Positions 31,458 to 43,300 of a stretch of DNA of 64,000 nt are shown here, piece after piece. A program made the translations under genes and the position numbers. The stretch spans positions 8,215,575 to 8,279,574 of the forward strand of contig BROE01000022.1 of the NCBI GenBank assembly GCA_036571765.1, given 5' to 3'. The notes beneath the pieces were generated by a model. It did not search any database and had not been told where the DNA came from. It saw only the letters and a program-made list of their open reading frames with translations. Position 1 is the first letter of the stretch; every line of letters starts with the position of its first letter. Source of the DNA: Plecoglossus altivelis. Its lineage: Eukaryota > Chordata > Actinopteri > Osmeriformes > Plecoglossidae.

Positions 31458-34400
31458 CGTTGCATTTAGAGAGGAAAAGGCGTGTCAGACAAAACCTTGA
31501 GGGTTCTTGATCTCAGGTGGATCAGCCGCACCCGAGATGTGAGGTGCGCTTTGTGTACGGGGAAAGATGGATTCATCCTACCTGTCAATCTCTTGTAGTT
31601 TCTCATCAATCATGGGGTTCATCTGCTCACAGGCACCTGGGAGGTAAGAAGCAGGGATAAATACAAATGAATTGGACATGGATTCTCCTATGGGGTGCAT
31701 GACCTGCAGTCTGAATGGACAGCCTTCGGTACACTGTCGAGCCAGCAGCTGTGCTGGTGGCCAACGTTTGGATTTTAAGAGTTTACGAGTTTCTACCCTC
31801 CAGCTGGATCAGTTCGGAGTCGTCAAGAGCTGCATCAGCGGGATCCTTGTTCTGAAGCAGAAACAGCGTTTTGTCCATCTTCTCCTGCACAAACAGAGAG
31901 TGGGAGAGAAAAACAGAGAAGAGTGGCAGGGGGGGAAATGAAGAAAGGGAGAAGGAAAGGTGGGGGGGGGGTTAAAATAAGGATGAGAAAGATCAAAAGG
32001 AATTTAGCAGTCCTCATGCTTGTACAACTGCTTTCTACCCACCTCGTCTATGAAGACAGGCTCCGGTTCCACTTTGGGTTCTATACAGGGTTCTTCTGCA
32101 GGTTCCGTCTTCTCTACATACGCCACTGAAGAAAGAAAGGGCCGTTTAATCCATCTGTCTACACATTACTCTGACTGAGGTATGGGAGAAATTGGAAAAA
32201 AAGCTATTGCAAAACCAAGACCTGACCTTGAGGCCATGGTACTGATGATGGAAAACGTACCTGTCTCAGGTTCATCATTCAGGTTCGTAGTGACGAAGTT
32301 GGACGGAAAGAGACCTATTCCTCGGTGGTTCTCTCCTTTCCACCAGTTTGGATCACTGCACGCATCATTTCATATAATGTTTTAGATCAACCATCTTTAA
32401 AAAAGGACAAGTGACATGCCTGTAGTGACTGAAGCGGCCAGTTACCTGTCGTCGAGCACTAGGATAAGCTCCCCTGTCTTGAAGGTCAGCTCGTTGTCCT
32501 CCGCCGCCTCAAAGTCATAGAGGGCACGCACCTTCCTGGAGTCCTTACCCCCGTTAGTATTGAAGGGGGGGTCGGAGGTCACCATGAGGGGGCGGGTCTC
32601 TACCTTCTGCTCCTGCAGGGACAGCTCGATGGCTGGGGGGAGGAAGGGGGCGGGGGGGTATAGGTGTTAAATGTGTTCATCGGCTACGTAACAAACTGGC
32701 TGCGTACGGTTAAGGGGTGTTGTCTACCTTTGGCCAGGTCGTCGTCATCGGAGGCTTTGCTCACTGCAGGTGGGCTGAACTTCAAGCTAGACCCCTGCGG
32801 TCGACAGAACAAATGAGGTGATTATGGTAGGAAGAGAGGGAGGAGGGATAGAGGGGGGGGGGGCGGTGAGTGAAAGAAGCATACTCTGCCATGCCACCTC
32901 TAGGAGTTTATAAGGAATACAGCATGCACAACGATCCAAAAGAGACACTAAGCACTGCTTGTTTGAAAGAAGATACCATGCAACAGTGGCCACTGAAAAG
33001 CTCAAACAATCTTTGAAGCAAACAGTGCTATCCGGCATCGTTATACTGCACAAGTTCCCATATCTACGCATACCATGTGACATTTACGCATACCATGTGA
33101 CATTTACTGACATGGGGAAAAAGGTTGTGCCTGTCACTGCAAGCTCAATGAGGGACAGAAGATGAGGAAGCTTCTAGGCTGCTCCACACCATCACTACAC
33201 ACAGTGTAACCCTTCACATAGACAGACTGACTGCTCCACACCATCACATCACTACATACAGTGTAACCCTTCACATAGACAGACTGACTGCTCCACACCA
33301 TCACATCACTACACACAGTGTAAACCTTCACATAGACAGACTGGCTTTAGATGGGAGAGGACATTCCAATGTATGCTGGTATGCAAGTTCCACCCCAGGC
33401 TACAGTATATTGCCAACTCATGGGAAAGCAGACTTGCAGACAAGCAAGACTTGAGCGAGTGCTAGACGAGGCCAAAGACGGACTGTAGACAGCAGAATGT
33501 CATAGTGACATAGTGATAGTGAGATCCTCGTGGACAAACACAATGATACATTCATTTTGGAAAGTCAAGTAACATCATCTTTGGTGTTGATGCTCATAGA
33601 TTACCTGAGAGCCGGAGGGAAAGCTCACTCCATCCTCTTTTAGAGACTTAATGGTGGCGCTGATGAGACTGAGCTGTGGATCCTTCTGGAAACTCTCGGC
33701 CCATTCCATCATTAAGGCCTTGAGCTTGTCACACACCTTGCTGTGAGCCTGAGGTGAAAGAGAGGAAACGATAGCTGTATTCACATGACCTTCCTCAATT
33801 CAGCCTGTGACTATTTTACCATAACAGAACCGTGGGAATATTGTAAATACCATAATAAGAGTAAGAATAATAACAAAAATGGTTTGACTCAATTTAAGCC
33901 ATATTGACAAAACATACCCTGCCCAGCACTGCCCGTACTTCACTGGCAAACTCTCTGGAACAGATCTCTAGATGAAAGATTCTTCCAGCGTTAGCGACAC
34001 AGGCTCCGAGCAACTACAAAACAGGTCAGACATATTAGCTTCATCATATCTCTTCAGGTGTCGTCCAGGTGCACGATGTGGGCATCCTTTTTAATCTGTC
34101 AAATAATTGAGCAGCATATGAATAAAGAAGGTGAAAACGTTTAAATCATTACGCTCGACTTTATGACTTGGGGGCTGTGGAAGTCTAGCTGAGATGGAAG
34201 AGGTCTAAGAATAGAAGCATGTGACATCTTTACTCATGATGATTCAAAAGAGAATGAATGATCACATAGTCACGGTATCCCTCCCTGTCAGACTGCCTTG
34301 AACAGTGCGGATCATTCCACATCCTTCTTGGCCCAATGACGCAGCTCTGTGACTACCAAGAATCCAGTTGGTTTCGAGCTACACTGACAGCAGAACAGGA

Positions 34401-36124
34401 CTAAGGATTTCATTTCCAGTTGCATTCTATTCACGTCATTGATCCCAAAGGAAATTCCAGCAATAACATGACAGTTTTTTTTTTACAAGTGTTTACATAA
34501 CACTCAGGGGTGCGTGAATAAGGCCTCTAGCAACAAGCCAGCTTGATTGATAACATTCAACAAACAATCCTTTACACAAGTAAATAAAACTGTTAGAACG
34601 TTGTTGCTAAATAGGTCAGGTCACAGCTGAGGACTGTCTGTCTGTTCTTTTTTAGAAATAAAGATTGGAAAGTGTCTGAGGAAAGGGAGGTACGACAGCT
34701 TAAACTCACAGTGAGGGCCTGCATGGCCACATGTGGGACCTTGTGATTGACTCTTTTCATGATGGATCTGAGGCAGTCCTTTGCTCTGGGGAAGGACAGG
34801 TACATAGCTATTAGATCTAGGAGGAATTTTAATACCAACAGCAAAGGCTTTCAGGAAAAACATGTAGAATCTATATCCATGATTCAGCATCCATGTCAGT
34901 GTAGCTGGACTAGAAATAGAAGGCATATTTATTCATAGACCAAATGTGTTTTGCGTGGAAAAAAGGGTTAAAGCATTGGTGTAAGTAAACAATGCTGTTG
35001 TTTTGGCAATGGGCCGGTTTTTTTCTTCCTCTCAAATTACCCATTGGGTGTTGTTCCAATCCTGTCGCAGATATCCATAATGAGGCCCCAGTCATCTGTT
35101 GTGTTGGTTTCATTGGTTGCTTTCTCTGGGAATAAGACAGATTGTGGATGTTTATTGGACACGCTATATGTGTTTCACTGTGAATCATCTTCCTTGTTAC
35201 CACAAAAGAACTACAAAAGTACAGGGTATGATTGCATCATATTGCCATGGGACATGCCCGGGCCAGGCTATTTGTTGTTTAAAATATATACCTGATAAAA
35301 AAAATTAAAACCTGCTGGGTCAGACTACAACAGTGAGTCAGTGACAGGTGTCGTCAATATCGTGTTGTAGCTACAAATGCATGCACTGTTTCAAGATTGA
35401 TTGACAAACTAAAGCCAAGGGTGATTTAAATGCACCATTTGCATTGAGGGTTGATGGTGACCTATGTACAGTAAACTAGTAAATTAGATTGCTTCTTTTC
35501 CTCAGATCGAGTCTGACTTAAATCTAGAAATATAGTAACTGCTAACGGTCAATATATGCACGGTTACACAAATCAAACACCTGGTCCTACTTTGTTGTAA
35601 GTTTCCAAAACATCTGATCTGTTGAGGATATTCATTTTGACAGGGAGCGGCCCGCGGAATGAATGCTATATATAAGTACTTTAACTGATATTCTAGCTCC
35701 TACGTATATCTTTACTACTGTACACTAACAGGTTAGCTAAAGTTAACCGTTCCAACGGTTACGATTACTATACATTGACGTACATTGTTAGTAGAGCTAG
35801 CTAACATAAAAATGTAGCCTATCCCACTCGTCTTCAGAAACAATCGAATGATTGACGTTTTCGGTTTTGACAGCCTCGCTGAAGGCTTTTCGTCGGTAAT
35901 TAGCAAGCTACCTAGCTAGCAAACCATCTGTTGAAAATAGGTATCGGTGTAGAGCACTAGCAAGCTGCTAGCTAAGTTTGCCAGATAATCAACAGGGTTA
36001 GCATTACTGCTAGCTAGGTAGCTCGAACTGGCTATGTAAGGTCGCCAAGTCTAATAACAACGGCAATGAAAAAGATTAACTTACCGACATCTTGGTCAAA
36101 TGGATTTTGAGTAAATAAAGGCAT
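30184..36124 (-). CDS. stam2: Signal-transducing adaptor molecule 2 (14 coding exons)
   Basis: ESCRT-0 subunit; with HGS/HRS it sorts ubiquitinated receptors on early endosomes. Minus-strand exons: 36085-36124, 35041-35125, 34710-34785, 33918-34013, 33605-33748, 32728-32794, 32446-32632, 32261-32355, 32043-32125, 31797-31884, 31582-31636, 31220-31370, 30469-30608, 30184-30376. They sum to 1500 nt, 499 aa (human STAM2 is about 525). Parts in order: VHS domain (1 to about 145, starting MPLFTQNPFDQDV), ubiquitin-interacting motif DDDLAKAIELSLQEQK (about 164-179), SH3 with RKVRALYDFEAAEDNELTF and DPNWWKGENHRGIGLFPSNF (about 202-260), GAT/coiled coil with MIDEKLQEIDRQHSELSELN, and a Pro/Gln/Tyr-rich tail ending QQAAYYQQPLL. 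The QQPLL end and the cacnb4 neighbour favour STAM2 over STAM1. It is head to head with hacd2. Confidence 0.94.
31378..31455. repeat. (AG)n/(CT)n microsatellite forming the stam2 exon 12 polypyrimidine tract
   Basis: About 78 bases of AG/AAAG repeat on the plus strand. On the minus strand this is a CT/CTTT tract that ends 7 bases before the acceptor of the stam2 exon at 31220-31370 (the tract runs into tcctccctgacag). Confidence 0.93.
33066..33105. repeat. 20-bp direct tandem duplication
   Basis: ACGCATACCATGTGACATTT occurs twice in a row without mismatch. Confidence 0.93.
33179..33344. repeat. 57-bp tandem repeat, three copies
   Basis: Copies start at 33179 (52 bp, lacking a 5-base ACATC-type block), 33231 (57 bp) and 33288 (57 bp). 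Each runs from CTGCTCCACACCATCAC to ATAGACAGACTG. Copies differ by only a few bases, so the expansion is recent. Confidence 0.93.
34014..34709 (-). other. stam2 intron 3
   Basis: A 0.7 kb intron inside the VHS-coding part. Nothing beyond unique-looking AT-rich sequence is seen. Confidence 0.7.
35126..36084 (-). other. stam2 intron 1
   Basis: A 0.96 kb intron directly after the 40-nt first coding exon, rich in TAGCTAGC-type motifs at about 35690-36030. No exon is seen. Confidence 0.7.
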
Positions 36125-36775
36125 GTTGAGTCTTTAAACGAAGCTCTAACGGCGAAAACGTTTACTTTCTTTAATAAAATATTTTCCCTTCCTCATCCAT
36201 CAAAGTGTACACTTTCACCAGTTGCTCTTCCGCAAACTTGGGTGTCCAATTAAATGCCCGATGATCAACAAGAGGTAAAATAGACCTATATTTGTCACAC
36301 ACACACACCATTTGCACATATCATAACATTTTTCAGGAATCTACGTTTGAACTTGTCATCATGGGGGTATGTTTCAAAACATGACTATTTATTCAGATAT
36401 CTGTCTCACAGGCAAGTACATAGACATCTCTGTCGGGGTCCTACTATGGAAACTATGGAATGAAGTAACTGGGGTGGAATAACAGTCGAAATAGATGGAC
36501 TATCTGCTGATTCTTTTATTGTATCATACAGAGTAACACTATATTATTACAACCGTATCTTGTTATTTATTCTTGTATTTGTTACCTAACCTGTCAAGCG
36601 TGACATGCGTCCATGTCTTGCGTGACGTTCTAGTGATATTGCAGTAGGGGGCGCGCGTTCTTGTACCCGTACCCTGAATATTGTTTGAGGCCCTTGCCCT
36701 TTATGCCTTTCGTTTCCTGAGTCGGTGAACCGATTGCAATTATCAGCATCAGGCACCGTCAAGTGGGATTCAGTC
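36125..36775. promoter_or_regulatory. Shared upstream region of the head-to-head stam2/hacd2 pair
   Basis: Only 651 bases separate the stam2 start codon (minus, 36124) from the hacd2 start codon (plus, 36776), so both 5' UTRs and promoters must lie here. A CCAAT box is at 36246-36250 and a CTCF-like motif at 36642-36652. I see no clear TATA box placed for either gene. Bidirectional promoter function is inferred from the layout. Confidence 0.7.
36642..36652 (+). promoter_or_regulatory. CTCF-like core motif in the stam2/hacd2 promoter region
   Basis: The plus strand reads CAGTAGGGGGC, extended to GCAGTAGGGGGCGCGC. It matches CASYAGRKGGC perfectly, about 125 bases upstream of the hacd2 start codon. 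Confidence 0.45.
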
Positions 36776-39700
36776 ATGTCGGCACCTGCTATGGGTAGCA
36801 CCAAAACAGCTCACAGTGATGTGAGCCAAAAGAAGAAGAGGGGGCCAGGTGCCCTGGCGACGGCGTATCTGGTTATTTATAACGTGGTTATGACAGCTGG
36901 GTATGTACATTTAATTCTGTACTTCCTGTTGTAGTCTATGCCGAGTAAGGAGCAAGCGTGATAATTCCTCGTGGATTAGGATGGATAAAACTGGCACACG
37001 CTCGCATCGAGACACGATTATTCGAACCGTATCCAGCATTTGTGTACCATCTATTTCCAGAGACTAGCCCCGCTAGAAAAGTAATAGCAGTAATACAGTA
37101 ATAACCTCGCGTTGATGAAAATACTTTTCCCGATGTCCCAAGCTAATGAGATAGCATGCAGCCGCAGGCAAACAGTCCACTATTGTTAGAAGACCCGACA
37201 GGGGTACTGTTGTTATAATGTTTTTCTGTTTCGAGACGGAGAAAGCATGTATCTAGCATCTTCCATAAAGTGACAATGTCGTCTTGAAAAGTTAAACATT
37301 TGCCCCCCAATGAACTTCTACTATACTATAAAAGACATGCAGATGGATCGCATATGTTTAATATAAAACTGAACTCTTTTTGCGTGTTAATGTAATGTAA
37401 ACAGTAATGCAATGGGTCAGATCTTGTGGAATATATGAAAATGATTTGCTCTTAAGGATTGAGCAACAGCCTTTATATGGCCAGGTTGCTTAAGTGGGGT
37501 GCTGAACCAACCAGTTATATCACATTGTGGTTCTATACCAACCAGTTAGATCACCCCCTCACCTTGCTTGGTGCTGGCAGGTGAAACTTTAGAGCATAAC
37601 CTAGGTTGACTCAGCCTTTTCAATGTTAAAAGGCTGTTTACCTATAGCTTCATACAACTAATATGGTATACTGTGCCTTTACAGTGAAATGTAAAACGTG
37701 TGTATGTTGTTTAGGTGGCTGGTGATAGCTGTGGGCCTGGTTCGTGCTTACTTGGCCAGAGGCAGCTACCATGGTCTATATTACTCCATAGAAAAGCCCC
37801 TAAAGTTCTTCCAGACTGGTGCACTCTTGGAGGTGGGTGAAGGCAGTGTCTGGTTACAAATACTGTATTCTGTAAGCCAAGCTTAAGTAACCCATGTCTG
37901 CTATTTAGTGAGAGAGACATGTATTTGGAGGGCAGATCAAGTTGTTATTCTGTCTTGGTATCATTTAGCCTCTACGTGCACCCGAACTGATTGTCTTTTA
38001 TTTCTGTTCAGGTTTTGCACTGTGCTATGGGTAAGTTCCTCTGTCACCTTTTGGTCTTTGGCATCATTAAACCAAGCATGTGGACCTGCTGCATAGACTG
38101 TTGACCTCAGAGATGTAGCGTTGGGCAAGTGTAGTTTAGGGAAGCTTGCCAGGTGGTGCTCATGTGGCAAGCAGATACTGCATGTCTTTGGTGGTGTGAT
38201 TCAGGGTTGAGAGTCCACTCCTTTTTTATCAGGGATTTCAAGCTAAACCTGACCTTTCCCTTAGCGAGCTAACAGCCATCGGCTATCTGCTATCATTTAG
38301 CAAAGTGCTGCCCCCTGCTGGAACCAACACATACTTCATTGGTTTACTTGGTCACAGTGTATTTTATGAAAAGGATGTTTGTAATTATTTGATCATCTCG
38401 TCTTTCTGCCTTTCAGGCATTGTTCCGTCCTCAGTGGTTCTTACAGGGTTCCAGGTGATGTCTCGAGTGTTCCTCACCTGGGCTGTGACTCACAGTGTCA
38501 GAGAGGTAAGAATGCTGTTAGATATTTTAAATGAGTATTGATACTGTGCAGTTTATGGGTCCTATCTCTCCATTAAGAAACTGTTACTTTACAAATAATG
38601 GATTATCCAATGCTGAGATGTGATGGGATCTTTCAGCTTTTTTATTGTTCGGCTCATTATTAGTGTGAGTTTTTCATCCATATTCATAATACGTTATAGA
38701 CATAGACTGAAGAAGAGTATTGATCACTAAACAATGCCCCTAGATGTTCCCTTCCATCCAAAAAGAAAGACTGTCTTGCTGAGGTATTAAGGTCTGTAAG
38801 CCTGAAATAGCCACCCTGCTTGAAACAAATATTAACACTGATGTACGCGTTGGAAAAATGTGTGTGGGCATGTGAGGATCTGTGCATCTTTATGCCTTTG
38901 CATCTAGCCTATGTTTACTCAACCAGAATGTGGGTTTTGCTTTTATCTGCTGTGTGTTTGCTCATGTCTCTCTGTGGACTGATGTCTGGATGTCCTGAGA
39001 TGCATGGTTTTCTTTTGCAGATATAACCGATTCTGAATACGTATTAGACGAGCCCTTCTCAACCTCCTCTTCACCTTTTCTGATCTCACCCCACTGTCCT
39101 CCACAGGTCCAAAGTGAGGACAGTGTCCTGCTGTTTGTAGCAGCCTGGACCATTACAGAGATCATCCGCTACTCCTTCTACACATTCAGCCTGCTAAACC
39201 ACCTGCCCTACCTCATCAAATGGGCAAGGTAAGGATCAGATTGGCTAAGACTGATGGTTGTTTACCGTTTTCCCTCATAAGAAGGAAGTAATGTTTTCAC
39301 TCAATCCCTCAGCTAAATTGGAACATCTTAACTGACAGAAAACAATTATACAAAAGAACTCATTGGCATTATTGGCGGTAAAGGGTCAATGATGGAGTAC
39401 TAGACACAAAGGACTATGGGAGCTGGTGACGTTCGTCGCATAATCCGTTTTTCCTCACTACCATGGCAACAGTCTTTAAGAACCCCAGAGTCCATAAGGA
39501 AGGAGCTTCTTTGTTTCCGGGAGGCAAATGATGAATCCTTCTCCAATGTCAGTCAGGGCAAGGCATTGATGCGCTCCTCTTTTTAACCGATTCAGTTGCT
39601 TTTATACTTGTGTTTGACCTGGAGTGCATTTGTGTGAAATGATTGCCAGAATTAGCAGCAAGGTGATGTTTCATGTCATCCAGCCTTAAACCAAGGACAT

Positions 39701-40381
39701 ACATTGCCTTGGATGTATTATTGTGCTGATTTTTTTGTTGAATTGTTCAGTCCAGATTAATTGCGTAATGCATTTCTCACTGTAAACCCTTACCTTATTG
39801 TAGATCTATATTGAAAATATATGTGTGTAATAGCACATACGTTTTCATATTTCTTTCTGGCCTTAATCTCTCTATCCAGGTACACGTTCTTCATTGTGCT
39901 GTATCCAATGGGTGTCACTGGAGAGCTACTAACGATCTACGCTGCCCTGCCATATGTGCAGAAGACTGGCCTGTACTCTGTCACTCTGCCCAACAAGTAT
40001 AACTTCTCCTTTGATTACCACACCTTCCTCATCCTCACCATGATCTCCTACATACCCCGTAAGTTGCACTGACTCCTCCCCTCTGCTCACACATTAAGGT
40101 GTAACTGACGATGCGTGGAGACATATACTGTCGGTCACTGCAGCTATTCGTGCTAACAGGTTGTAAAACACTGCTCGCTGTATAATAATGGTAGGCAATA
40201 GCAATGTTCACTCGACAAGTGGCTAGCTCACTTCCTGATTATTGTGCTCACTGATACTGTAAGTGTGACTGATTTCTTGTCCATCCTCTCCTCCCTAGTC
40301 TTCCCGCAGCTCTATTTCCACATGATGCGCCAGAGGAAGAAAGTGCTGGGGCACGCGGAGGACTACAGCAAAGTGGAGTAA
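36776..40381 (+). CDS. hacd2: Very-long-chain 3-hydroxyacyl-CoA dehydratase 2 (7 coding exons)
   Basis: ER multipass enzyme of the third step of very-long-chain fatty acid elongation: it dehydrates 3-hydroxyacyl-CoA to trans-2-enoyl-CoA. Exons: 36776-36900, 37715-37832, 38012-38030 (19 nt), 38417-38505, 39107-39228, 39880-40058, 40299-40381. The total is 735 nt, 244 aa (human HACD2 is about 254). The start is the first in-frame ATG and opens MSAPAMGSTKTAHSDV. Conserved blocks follow: KKKRGPGALATAYLVIYNVV, SIEKPLKFFQTGALLE, SVVLTGFQVMSRVFLTWAVT and RYSFYTFSLLNHLPYLIKWA. The catalytic pair of the family fits Tyr166 and Glu173 in YPMGVTGE. The shortened N-terminus lacks the glycine run of mammalian HACD2. 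The C-terminus ends DYSKVE. Linkage to adcy5 supports HACD2 over HACD1. Confidence 0.94.
36901..37714 (+). other. hacd2 intron 1
   Basis: An 0.8 kb intron within the first membrane-segment region. No other feature is recognised. Confidence 0.7.
38310..38320 (-). promoter_or_regulatory. CTCF-like core motif in hacd2 intron 3
   Basis: The minus strand reads CAGCAGGGGGC, a perfect match to CASYAGRKGGC. Occupancy is unknown. Confidence 0.35.
38506..39106 (+). other. hacd2 intron 4
   Basis: A 0.6 kb intron between the exon ending HSVRE and the exon starting VQSED. The acceptor follows the pyrimidine-rich stretch ending ctccacag. No other feature is recognised. Confidence 0.7.
39229..39879 (+). 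other. hacd2 intron 5
   Basis: A 0.65 kb intron between the exon ending LIKWA and the exon carrying the catalytic YPMGVTGE motif. No other feature is recognised. Confidence 0.7.
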
Positions 40382-43300
40382 ACGAAGCACATCACAGACT
40401 GGACACAGGAGAACAGAGGAATTAAGAAAAGATAACCTTTCAGAAACACATGCCTGCTTGGCCTATTAAACATGTCTGCTTGTTGAGAAACCAAGCTTAA
40501 CTCTGTTTTCAGATCCAGAAGTACAATGTGAGGACTAGGTTGTAATCTAACAATGTCTTTTCATGGTTTATCAATTGGTTGTTGATGAGTTGATGCCTAA
40601 GATCCTGTTTTGTGCATATACTACTATTTGAACAGCTTGGCGGTTTCTTTACAAGCAAAGGCACGTAACCCACTGTTCTATAAGAACGCTTACTCAAAAT
40701 TGTACTGAATCGAATGCAGTTGCATTGGACCCTGTTTGAGGCAAACAGAATGGTCCTGGCATGGACTCTTGATCATACTGTTTAAATGAAATGCAATGAT
40801 ACATACTGTCCTCTACTCTAGTGGCACTGTAGGAGAACTCCAAAGCCCTCTGGTCTGCACATTGTTGTAATGAATAGTAATTGTCCTTTGTTCGGTTACA
40901 GTTCCGAGTCAGTTGGAAAAGAACAAGAGTTTCGTTTAAGTTATTTAACTAATTTAGTTCTGCAGCTTCTTTTGTCACGTGAAGGTTTTGATCACATTCC
41001 CTGTTTGGTATAATAAAGCTTTTTCATTCTGTGTTTGCTTAGTTTCTGTTTTTGAATGATACCTGGAGAACTACAGTAACTGGGTGTTTCTGATAGGTGT
41101 TTGAAAGGTTACCATGTCCTCTCAAGATCAGCGATGCTTTTTACGTCGAGCGAACTTTGTCAACCAGTTTGTACTGAATTTACATTGACGAGGGTCTGTG
41201 CTATATCGGTGTCCTTGCTTTAAATAAATGTGAATTTAAGGTTGGTTATATTTGTTAGTTTATCTGTACCTGTTCAGGGTAGATGTGCTGTTGATGACTA
41301 AGCGTAGAGTTTCTTAATAGATTGAGTTGTGCAGCTGGAAGCTTTTCTGTATTTCTTCTTGTTGATAAAACGTATTGAAATCATCTTCAATAGCGCTAAA
41401 GGCTGTACTGAATTCTTCTCTATGTGACCTTAGTGCAAGATGGAACATTTTACAGTACCCTGGAAATGTCACAAGCCCTCACAATTTTTCTGTATTTATT
41501 CACACTTTGTGTTCAGCTATAGTTGCCAGAATATACCGTGACAAAAAGCTTACATACTGTACACACTGGATCAAATTGGATTGGAGTGCTTGCAGTCATG
41601 CATTCCCAATGAGCCAAATCTAATAATATAGAGAGGGAGCTGGGAGTGAGGAACTGGTGCCCATGTGTGATGCCTGGCTTTGCATGGTCTTTACCCTTAT
41701 CTGCTATGGTACTGGGAAGAACATTGGGATAGACCTCTTATGCCATGTTGATTCCCAAACTGAATCTTTTATTGAATTGAATGAAGCCATCAAAAGTGAA
41801 ACCAGAAACAGCATCAGCCCATTTCTGTTTTGATGTTGTTCTTTCTTTTCTACTGATGGTTCACTCTTCTAGTTCTGTCATCTTTCATCAGTGGTGTTGG
41901 TTGTGTTTTGGAAGGGCTCGGTCAGTGGTGTGAGACTAGTTTATCTGCAGTGCTGCTATGTGGTGTGCAAACATTACTGGGGACTAATGACTACTAAATT
42001 GGATTCCTGTTTGATTACTATTCCTACAGGAATAAGGGAGTCACTACTAAGAGTAGCTCCCACTTTCGAAACTTAACGAAAAGTCCTGTGGATTTGCTAT
42101 ATACCAAAGCTGTTATTAAATGTCCAAAACTTACTTTCAAACCTCATGGTTTCAGAGATCCCTTTACAACGATCAAGTTTAGCTAACAGCACAACCCTCC
42201 TCCATTTTTGTGACTCTTACTATCGCTTGTTTGAAGACAGTTTGACAGCATGGTTATGAAATTGTTAGGAATGTCTATGAAAGGCAGGTATGCAACTCTT
42301 GAGAAATTGCATGTCAGAGGAAATAATCAATTTGCCCAGAGTAATGATAATTGGGCACATTGTAAAGAGAAACGCATGCCACATGACTGCATTCTACTGG
42401 TTCTACTGACTACTGTGAGCTTTTTGATACAAATGTTTTGCATGGAACAGGAAAACTTTGTATAAGTATGATGCGTTATATGAATATATATTTACAATAA
42501 ACTCATTATGGGAATCAAGCTGATGTTTCAAAGTTTGTTTTACATCATCCATGAGGAAATTTGGAAAAGGTTGTTGGAAAACAAAGTGAACGTTTTTTGT
42601 TTGTTATAAAGTTACTGCAGAACAAATTCCCTGACCACTCACATGATGGCAGTAGTGTTCTACTTCAGAAAAACAGTATGCGTGTCCAAACTGAATTATG
42701 AAAGAAAATATTTTGGGAACTTTTACAACATCTGTATTAGTAAAAGTTTGTTTCTCCCCAGTTAGGTTTGGTTTCAGGCCAGCTCATATGGCTATATGTG
42801 ATGGATAATACATTTCTCAAAACAAATAAAATGTGTCATCTGGAGACATGAAGCCTGTAATTCACCAACAATTCTTTTGGGCATTTTTCTTATCCTAAAC
42901 GAACGCTGCTCCGAATCATTTTCTTCCTCTGTACAAGCGCAATAGAAACATCAGGCTAGAGTGTGCATTATCCCACTTACACTGTGAGCAGGATTCAAAC
43001 CAGGGCTTTTGCATTATGCAGAATCACTTGTTCAGCTCAAGTCAAGGACGATATAGCAGGGGATATAATACATGAAATGCATTCATGGTTTTCAAAATAT
43101 AATCTACGCGTGCCCATGAATACAAACATGGTGTGATAAATGTATTCGTCACTAGCCCTCTATACAGGCCTCTTTATTTACACTTGTTCAGGTCACTTAA
43201 AGATACAACGCTGTGCTTGAATATTATTCTTCAGGTCTATGATGATCGTGTTTTAACTTTTGCATAATCTCAATGATTCCAGTATACTTATTCAGAGCAT

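Larger units (their letters stand above)
32795..33604 (-). other. stam2 intron 5 with tandem repeats
   Basis: An 0.8 kb intron between the last VHS exon and the ubiquitin-interacting-motif exon. It carries a purine-rich stretch near 32825-32875, a 20-bp direct duplication (33066-33105) and a three-copy 57-bp tandem repeat (33179-33344). No exon is seen inside it. Confidence 0.75.

Noticed and set aside
32544..32548. gtaagg donor-like word inside stam2 exon 7
   Set aside because: Using it would remove the SH3 start RKVRALYDF. The full exon to 32446 keeps the frame and the domain.
36725..36775. 17-codon extension upstream of the hacd2 start
   Set aside because: It begins at GTG. The first in-frame ATG is 36776, matching the expected short N-terminus before KKKRGPG.
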